Positions 57,094 to 64,000 of a stretch of DNA of 64,000 nucleotides are shown here, piece by piece. Numbering within the stretch: position 1 is the stretch's first letter; each line of letters begins with the position of its first letter. The notes under the pieces were generated by a model that was not told the DNA's origin, did no database searches, and worked only from the letters and a program-made list of their open reading frames with translations. Source of the DNA: Tetraselmis striata (taxonomy: Eukaryota; Chlorophyta; Chlorodendrophyceae; Chlorodendrales; Chlorodendraceae); assembly GCA_006384855.1 (NCBI GenBank), contig VCJN01003563.1, positions 1 to 64,000 on the forward strand, in the 5' to 3' direction. Position numbers and translations under genes: made by a program.

Positions 57094-58124
57094 GAGGCAT
57101 TTCATATGGACATCGCGTCATCAGATAATCCTGTCATCGGATAAATACTCGCACCGGAGCGTGCCACGTCGTATCTGATGACATGCCCCGCGCCGCTATC
57201 TGATGACAGACCCGCGTGTATTTCCATGCATTTCCAAATGGAAATGCCCCCGTGTACAGTGCACACGCGTCATCAGATAGCGGCCTCGGCCAGCCCATTT
57301 TCAAAACATTTTCGCCCAGTCTACCTATCTGCCCGACACCCGCCGACGCCAGGGCAGGTTCCTTGGAGCAATCTCCGCAACGGACACCCAGGCGGGGCGT
57401 ACCCACATGGGAGACCCCCCCTCCCCGCACTATGGGGGGTCCTGTTGCCCCTGGGATTCACGGTTTCGCCGCGCGAGCTACGCGCGAACGAAGGCCCGGG
57501 CACTGGCGGGGCGCAGCGGTTGCAGCCCTGGCGCCTCGCCCGCCGCCACCGCGCTACGCCCGTCTCGCCCGCCCTCGCGTGCTGATCCCTCGACAGCCGG
57601 CGCAGTGCCTGATCCCTGTCGCGCTTCTCGTTGCCTGCACGGTTAGGATGGCGCGCGCCCGCGTTGCCATGGGGCGTGGCGCCGTTGTCGTCCTTATCGG
57701 TGTACGCTTCGTATGTATGCGGTGTGTCCATGTCTATGTCCAGTGCGGCCCCGGCAACGGCCAGCATCCGAGGGAACGCGTTGCCCTCCGACTGCGCGTT
57801 GCCGTAGGTAAGTGCAAGCCCTCCAACTTCATCTACGGCAAAGCTGGGACGCTCCATGCCTGTCCAGTATGGATGGGCGGGAGGGACGGGGCGAGAGACA
57901 CGAGGGAAAATATGGTGTTTGCGGGCCCGATGGCGGCGGCGGAACTAGAAGCGCCGGCCGATTTCTTGCGATATCTGATGACAGACCAACGAATCTTGAT
58001 GTTTGTCCGTATGAATCACATCTCTTGTCATGCGTTAGCGTTGTCGACGTGGCAGCCCGCGGTGCGCGAACGGTAGATGATGACAAGGATTATCTGATGA
58101 CGCGATGTCCGTATGATATGCCTC
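57094..58124. mobile_element. Harbinger-like MITE with TTA target duplication
   Basis: The left end (57094 on) reads GAGGCATTTCATATGGACAT, then CGCGTCATCAGATAATCCT; the right end is its inverted complement (58124 leftward) with three differences over ~46 bp. TTA flanks both sides (57091-57093, 58125-58127), as for PIF/Harbinger elements. ATCTGATGAC recurs in both orientations near both ends (57172, 57195, 57268, 57973), resembling subterminal transposase-binding repeats. The ~1.03-kb interior has no transposase, so it is non-autonomous. Confidence 0.82.
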
Positions 58125-58217
58125 TTATATTACCTGCTCTTGCAGTACGAGCGCGCCCGGATATCTCCACACGACCGTCGCAAGAATATCGCGACTGAGC
58201 TTATATAACAGTCATTT

Positions 58218-58985
58218 TGCAGTGTTTGGGAGGGGCTGGGCCACTCGCATTTCGCATGTAAACACAATACATTACAGTGTTTGCTCGAAATGGCCCCTGC
58301 CGTGTAGTAGTATTGGCCAGTATGATGTGCCGGCTTCATCTTGATCGGTATTCCAAAATATCGATGAGCAGCCAATACCTTAGACCCGACTCCCACTCCC
58401 GTGGCTAATCACGTAGGCCGAGGTGGTCGGGAGCGATTAAAAGCCGGACCTTAGCCGCATCTTGGGGTCCCGGACCTCCTGACCATTGTATTGGGATAGC
58501 CGAGGTTCATACGACCCCCGCGGCCACTGCACCATGACGTAGTGTCGCCTGCTCTTCCTCCTCCGATGCCGCTAAGTAGGTTGTTGCCCGTCGTTGGTGC
58601 TCGATCGACGCTTTATTAGCTGTAGCAGCACCTGTTGGTAGGCGTGGAACGGTGGAACAGTTATATTGAAGTATTCAAACGCCGAATGCTAAGCGGAGAG
58701 TGCGCGTTGCGCGCGACCGTGCCGCCGCCCCTTCCAAAAACATCATTTCGCCGCCCATAATGTCACCAAAGCTCCGAAGTCGGCGAAATATATCTTTTTG
58801 GAGGGGCTGTGCCACTATATTTGCATGTCGTATGTAAGCACATTACATTACATTGTTTGATCGAAGTTCCCCTCGCCGCACATTGGTCTTTAGTTAGCCA
58901 TTCTGAGGTGCCGGCTACATTAGCTTCATATGTATTCCAAAATATCGATGAGCAACCAATACTTGACTCCCAACAAACTCAACTC
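58218..58985 (+). repeat. Pair of ~190-bp diverged direct repeats
   Basis: About 58218-58405 and 58796-58985 share GGAGGGGCTG-GCCACT, ACATTACA-TGTTTG and TTCCAAAATATCGATGAGCA. The ~390 bp between them are unrelated. They could be two copies of one dispersed element or remnants of terminal repeats. Confidence 0.65.
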
Positions 58986-60300
58986 ATAGAATTATAGGTT
59001 ACGCCATGAACAACGGATGAACACCCGATGGTTCAGCTAGAGCTGCACGCTGACGTGTACGCATTTGCGCCCATCGTAGCGTCATCATTCAGCACCATAG
59101 TGATCTGCTGCCGGTAAGCTAGTTCGAGGTGTCATGCCGATCTCGCCAGGTGCGTATGGCCGACCCATAGGTGCAGCGCCTCAATAACTAGCGCCGCGCA
59201 TGCCCTGCTAGGCATGCCGGCGTGTACGCGCTGCGTATTACGGCGGGGGGCTATTAGTTGAGGGACCACCTGCCGGATACCTGTAACTTTCCCGAGTGAG
59301 CGCACGCATCGTGATCGTGCGTAGCGCAACAGTAGTAGTACGAGGTTACCTCGGCGGCCCTCAAGGATACGAGTTACGCCGTAGACAACGGCGACCGAAT
59401 TAATAACACCCGCTTGTCCAGCCAGGTGTACGCCGGCGTGTACATCGCAGCATCATCACAAGCGTGATCCGCTGCCGGAAGGCTAGTTCTAGGTACATCT
59501 CCGTCCCCCATGTTGATATCCGCAGGTGCATGACCGACATATAGATGAAGTGCAAGTAGAGCTCGCCTCGCAGGTCCTGTGCGCGCCATGTACTACGGCG
59601 CGTCATCAGCTGAGGGTCCCTCGGCCGATTTCCTTCGTCGTCTGAGTGAGCGCACGCATCGCGATCGTGCGTGTCGCGACGGTACGAGGTTACCTCAGCT
59701 GCCCTCAACGATATAGTTTACGCCGTAGACAACGGCGGCCGGGATAACACCCGCTGGTCGAGCTAGGTGTACGCCGGCGTGTACATACGCAGTTGCGCCA
59801 ATCGCAGCGTCACCAACAGCGTGATCCGCTGCCGGTAGGTTAGTTCTAGGTACCCCCCCCCCCCCCCCTCGTGCCAATATTCGCAGGTGCACAAGACCGA
59901 CACATTGGTGGGGTGCAACTAGAACTCGCACCTCGCAGGTCATGCGAGGCATACCGACGTGTACGCGCCGCATATACGACGGGGCATCATCAACAGAGGG
60001 ACCACCCTCTGCCGGTTACCTTCGTCCGAGTGAACATACGCAACGCAATCGCGCGTGTCGCGACGGGACGAGGTTTCTTCGGCTGCTACTCAAAGATTTA
60101 ATGTACTTGTACGCCGTAGACAACGGCGCCCGTGGATTAGCACCAGCTGGTGGAGCTACTAGGTGTACGCCATCGCGTACGACGCAGTTGCGCACATCGC
60201 GGCGTCATCAGCGGCGTGACCCGCTGCCGGCAAGTTAGCTATAGGTGCACGCCCCCCACGCTAGGACCCGTGGGTGCGTATGCTCGACAAAGTGCTGGGG
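58985..60300 (+). repeat. Tandem array of ~340-390 bp units, 3.5 copies
   Basis: Landmark CGCCGTAGACAACGGCG occurs near 59382, 59718 and 60111, with a degenerate version near 59002. Each unit also has GTGTACGCCGGCGTGTAC-like, TGATCCGCTGCCGG and GAGTGAGCGCACGCATCG-like blocks in the same order. Divergence between units is substantial, so the array is old. Confidence 0.75.
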
Positions 60301-60759
60301 CGCACCGATAAGTAGCGTCTCGACGAGTATTTATGTCTTCGAAAACCACACGGTAGATTAAATGACGTTGAGTCATTTGTTTCCCGAGGAGTATTTACAT
60401 GCCCCCCCCCCCTCCCCACGCACACACCTTTCCAACAAGTCATGCGCATGCCGCCCGCTACATGGCCGTATCACTATCATCAGCGCCTTGCTCCCAGGTC
60501 GTGTGGTTGCTACCTCCAGTGGTGATATCGTAAGCAACGCCTTCATCACGTCCTTTTAGCGCACTGCTGTGGTCATCATTAGCGCCCTATGGCGAGGGCG
60601 TGATGCGCGCTGCCAGCCAGGTAAACAGCAATGCGCCGCGCGCGCCGCGCGCCAGACACGCCAGCGGCGGAGCCACGCACGGTCATTTACTCCTAGAAGT
60701 TAAAACTTGGAGGGACGTAATTACACAACCATTGGGGGGGGAGGGGTAACTCTCATCCT

Positions 60760-61174
60760 AGGTGCCCAAGCGGGTTGTGTGCAAGCTCGGCACACGCCAG
60801 GCACTCACCTCAGACACGATCAATGACTGCAAGGTGAAGAACATGCACATCAACATCCTTCGAGTTATGGACACCGACTACCTGACGCTTGAGAGATGCC
60901 GCAAGTTTGCAGGGAAGGCATGAGACTATAGGAACGCCTACGAGTACTGCAATAATGTGGGGCTCAAGGAGGTGGAAAGGATAAAGAGACACTCAAAGGC
61001 TCATCGTTGCACGATACACAAGGACAAGGGTTTCTTGATGCGCACCTTGGACGTCGACATCCCAAAGACGGGCGCGGCCGCGCGGATTGCCGTCCGGAGT
61101 ACCCAAGCCACCCTCGATCGCCGAAACTGCGCAGCTAAGGCACTGACGTACAACGGCTGGGTAGTGGGTGGCTG
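60760..61174 (+). pseudogene. Coding-like stretch with one in-frame stop, family unknown
   Basis: After an acceptor-like CATCCTAG, one frame stays open apart from a single TGA at 60929-60931: VPKRVVCKLGTRQALTSDTI, MHINILRVMDTDYLTLERC, then (stop) and VERIKRHSKAHRCTIHKDKG and TLDVDIPKTGAAARIAV, ending in TGA at 61173-61175. Charged, Cys-containing, non-repetitive composition suggests an exon of a former gene or a transposase. I cannot name the family. Confidence 0.45.
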
Positions 61175-61769
61175 ACTGCATTGCTCAGGGCTGCGTGCAC
61201 GAACTGGTGAGTGGGCTGGTTCGACCCGCCGAGATGCGCGGCGACGCGCGCTGCGTGTCCCGGATTTTATTTTCCGGAATTTACATTATATCGAACAGTA
61301 TTCGCACTGTATTTTGTAATTAAAGCGACATCGCCGATGAATAACCGGAAAAGGGGGCGGTCTGTGCATTTTTCCTCATAACGAATGGGGACCAAACTCG
61401 AGAATCCCAACGGACAAAAAATGCCTTATTTGCAGGTGGGCTTTGATGCGCAACTTGTCCGACTTCATTAATCCGTATGTCAAGTATCAGCGTCAGAAAG
61501 TCATCCTGGCACAAGTGAAACTATATTCTTAAACCCCTTGTCAGGAAAAGACTACCCGGATTGCACGCCGGCAGGCTCATTTCGCAGTTGTCAGCCGGCG
61601 ACTTTTAGTACATGGCGCAGAATATCAATACTGCGTAAAGTACGGCGGTCAACGAGTAGTCGCGTTCTGGCGGATGTTCCTATAATAACACTCGTGTCGG
61701 CGCTCCAGCTGACCCACCGGCCTGCCCGCCCAGACCCGGTTCTAGGTGGCCCACCTCGTTCCGTCAACA

Positions 61770-61912
61770 TGGCGGAGGCGATTGCGACTGTTGCGGGCGG
61801 TAGAGCAGGGCGCGGGCGCGGGCGGGGGCGCGGTCGTGGGCGCGGTCGTGGTCGTGATGGCCCTGGGCGTGGCGATCCGGACGAGCCCGCGCCTGGAGAC
61901 AGTGACGGATAA
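61770..61912 (+). CDS. Short Arg-Gly-repeat ORF
   Basis: MAEAIATVAGGRAGRGRGRG followed by further RG repeats and an acidic Pro-rich end (DPDEPAPGDSDG). RG/RGG repeats are common in RNA-binding proteins, but 47 codons with a simple-sequence core are weak evidence. It could be the first exon of a gene whose other exons are unseen. Confidence 0.25.
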
Positions 61913-61999
61913 GGCCCGGCTCCCAGTCCCTGCTGAGTTCGACCTGATGCGCGACTTCCTCAAATACCACGTTGTCATAAATACCACACTGTCTCAAAT

Positions 62000-62048
62000 A
62001 CCCGCCACGGATGGCTCGCACAAGCGGTGCGAGCCATCCGTGGCGGGT
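62000..62048. repeat. Perfect 22-bp inverted repeat with 5-nt loop
   Basis: ACCCGCCACGGATGGCTCGC plus AC on the left pairs with its exact complement on the right, around the loop AAGCG. No poly-T follows, so it is not a bacterial-type terminator. It may be a cruciform, a small hairpin RNA source or a transposon end. Confidence 0.9.
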
Positions 62049-62269
62049 CCATGCGTGTCTCCGAAACGCAAGTTACGGCAGGGCGTGGCTGCGGGATGTG
62101 TTGGGGTAGGAGGTTGGTCTTGGGTGATGAGAACCGGCTCTTGCTGACTAGCCGCAGGGGGCGATCTGCTACCGCCAGCGGTGCGACCACCGCTTGCTGG
62201 AGGGTCGGACGCAGTTGCATGGGAAAACATAGGCGACCTCCGCAGCTGTCTGCGGGGGGGGTGTTAGGG

Positions 62270-62329
62270 CTACACCTAACCCTACACCAAATCCTACACC
62301 AAATCCTACACCTAACCCTGCACTTTACC
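62270..62329 (+). repeat. 12-bp minisatellite, five units
   Basis: Units CTACACCTAACC, CTACACCAAATC, CTACACCAAATC, CTACACCTAACC and CTGCACTTTACC follow without gaps. Confidence 0.9.
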
Positions 62330-62532
62330 CACGTAACCCCTTATCTCATATTATTATCATTTCCTACATCATATCATTACCTGCCGTACTCATGTAACTC
62401 GTATTGTAACATGTACGCATATCATTTATCATTATCAATGACAATCACCGATGCTACTACTAACAGTCCCCGATGCTGCTACTGACATCCCCCGATGCTA
62501 TATTTCCGCAATGCCCAAGGCTGACCGCTGAA

Positions 62533-63212
62533 CTACTCTGCCGCTGCTCTGCCTCTGTGCTGCTGGCTGCCGCTAAATAGCTGAACCAGCTGATGATCAT
62601 GTAACATTTCGATACTGTTTCCCGACAACATTTGCCTTCTTGCCTCTAATTGAATTAGGGCATTCATGTACCTCACAAGGGGTGCCGCAAGAACGGGGCT
62701 GGTCCGGAGCCGTTCCGCTCCGGCAGGGACGGCAGGGTCGGGCGAACTGAGGGCGGCCAAATACGAGAACGAAGCTGCGGTGGCGGCGGGCGGGTCAGCG
62801 GGCGACTCAGTCGGCGATCCGACCTCCATCGCACCGATCCTCGCTCCAGAGGACCTCAGCTAAGCGTATACGTCGGAACAGTGGGGCTGAACCTTTCGCC
62901 CCGGACTGCGTGCGGGGAAGGAGTGGGTGCGCAGGGCGGCGAGAAAGTGAGTTGTCTGTTGTTGCCGCGCGATGGTGTTGTCGGCCGGACCGTTCTCCGC
63001 CGTCCGGCGGCCGCCGGGTGCGATACGCATATTCACCTAAAGCCCTCACCGAGCCCGACCTCTGCGACGAGGATTCGGGGCATTCAAGGACAATATGCAG
63101 GTGCTTGTGGCCGGTCAAGGATACTCTCGCAATATGTGCGTTGACCGCCGGCTGCCTTAATATCGGCCATACAATTACAATGATTGTGGGCAGCCCAGCA
63201 CCACAGACAATA
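62533..63212. other. No supported gene
   Basis: Open frames on both strands (for example 62533-62829 -, 62881-63144 +) show no recognisable motif. The stretch ends where the probable LTR begins. Confidence 0.4.
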
Positions 63213-63216
63213 CTGT

Positions 63217-63480
63217 AGGGTTTCCTTGGGAGGAACGACCTAGGAAACCCTGGTTTTCGCGGCGCCGTCAAGGTTAAGTGACGTCCCTGCCGGCCCGGTA
63301 CGCCAGTACCGGCCGGCGCCGGTCCGGCGGCGCCCTTTAACCGAGTATAAAGGGCGGCCGCGGACCGGGGGCGCCTTCAGTTGTTGGAAGGCACCCGACT
63401 ATATTGTCTTCTACGACTGGTACATTTTCGTTTCTTCTTCGACTACAAAAAATCAAATTTCTTCTGCGTTCTGTAGTGTG
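63217..63480 (+). promoter_or_regulatory. Promoter region, possibly a 5' LTR, with TATA box
   Basis: It begins with a 10-bp inverted repeat AGGGTTTCCT/AGGAAACCCT (63217-63226, 63242-63251) preceded by TG. A GC-rich palindromic stretch follows, then a consensus TATAAAG at 63346-63352, about 150 bp before the first ATG of the downstream ORF. The spacing and composition suit an LTR promoter, but the second LTR lies outside the window. Confidence 0.5.
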
Positions 63481-63498
63481 TTTGATCCGGCACTCACC

Positions 63499-64000
63499 AT
63501 GGCTCGCTCCGCGAGTCCGTCTTGGGCGTGGCTCCTTGTCTCGCTTGTGGTGCTGTCGCCATGCTTTCTCGTCTCTGTTTTAGCAGTAGACAAGTTTGAC
63601 CTCGTTTGGAACGAGTTACTGGACTCTCGCAAAGCTCTTCGTGAGCAACTCGTTACGCGCGAAAATCATCTCAATGTCCTAGGTGGTGACACTCTACTTG
63701 TAGACGGGGTAGCTGAATCTCCCCCTCTCGTCGCAGCTAGACATGCCGTAGCTGATACTTCTGCTGCTCTACTCCGTATTGAACGTGAGGTCTCTGAGCT
63801 TAGGCAGGCGGTCGCGTCGTCGAGCGGTCCGTCCACTTCGGCTTCAGCTTAGAAACGCGTTGCGGGGGGGGACGCCGACTACGACCGCAAGGGCAAGAGA
63901 CCAGCTCAACCTCCGGCTGTGGAAGCACCGTCTCGCTCCATCAACGCACCCGAGGATGGCTGGCTGGACAAAGATGGTAAGGTTCACCGCCGCCATACCG
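63499..64000 (+). CDS. Unidentified ORF, possibly Gag, running off the right edge, with in-frame TAG
   Basis: From ATG 63499 the frame encodes MARSASPSWAWLLVSLVVLS, a hydrophobic segment, then DKFDLVWNELLDSRKALREQ and RIEREVSELRQAV (coiled-coil-like), a Ser-rich stretch and a TAG at 63850-63852. The same frame is then open to the end of the window (KRVAGGDADYDRKGKRPAQP, then WLDKDGKVHRRHT). A gag with a suppressed or mutated stop, or a short secreted or membrane protein, are both possible. No CCHC knuckle is visible yet. Confidence 0.45.

Noticed and set aside
57216-58076. 286-codon open frame
   Set aside because: It lies wholly inside the MITE with intact TIRs and target duplication; composition is that of GC-rich non-coding DNA and no transposase motif is present.
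62262-62335. Chromosome-end telomere
   Set aside because: Only five irregular 12-bp units, with unique sequence on both sides.

Overview
This is nuclear DNA of a eukaryote, most likely a chlorophyte green alga. Every confident gene is broken into many short GC-rich exons with GT-AG introns, codons favour G/C at third positions, and the gene content fits green algae: a receptor-type class III nucleotide cyclase, an ARK-like kinesin and a Rubisco-LSMT-type SET methyltransferase. I do not name a species. No tRNA, rRNA, operon or CRISPR array was recognised.

Layout. 1-1366 (-): 3' part of an unidentified multi-exon gene. 1955-5950: complete gag-only LTR retrotransposon with 217-bp LTRs and a 5-bp target duplication. 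8915-20124 (-): a cyclase whose 19-exon model is phase-consistent at every junction and codes for 1,156 aa: signal peptide, substrate-binding ectodomain, one membrane span, tandem cyclase domains C1 and C2. 18.2-22.0 kb: small dispersed repeats, including a TIR-bounded element carrying a broken copy of part of the 1-1366 gene. 22.7-26.2 kb (-) and 49.5-50.2 kb (-): copies of one LINE-like retroelement. 27.2-30.7 kb (+): a decayed APE/RT LINE. 31573-43102 (+): the kinesin. 43581-48135 (-): the SET-domain methyltransferase. 50.2-64 kb: gene-poor, with a ~620-bp foldback, a Harbinger-like MITE, tandem and direct repeats, decayed ORFs, and at the right edge the promoter and start of another apparent retroelement.

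The most striking signal is not a gene. Long homopolymeric C tracts (13-28 nt, read on the gene's sense strand) occur throughout and repeatedly begin within 2-7 nt of a 5' splice site. Nine introns in three unrelated genes show this, with exon ends fixed by protein similarity and reading phase. The same tracts also occur in transposons and tandem repeats, where aligned units differ in C-run length, so they look like expandable tracts.

The three confident genes are unrelated in function (signalling, microtubule motor, protein methylation) and share only intron style. The rest records transposition: element ends, target duplications, 5'-truncated insertions, a captured gene fragment and nested inverted repeats.
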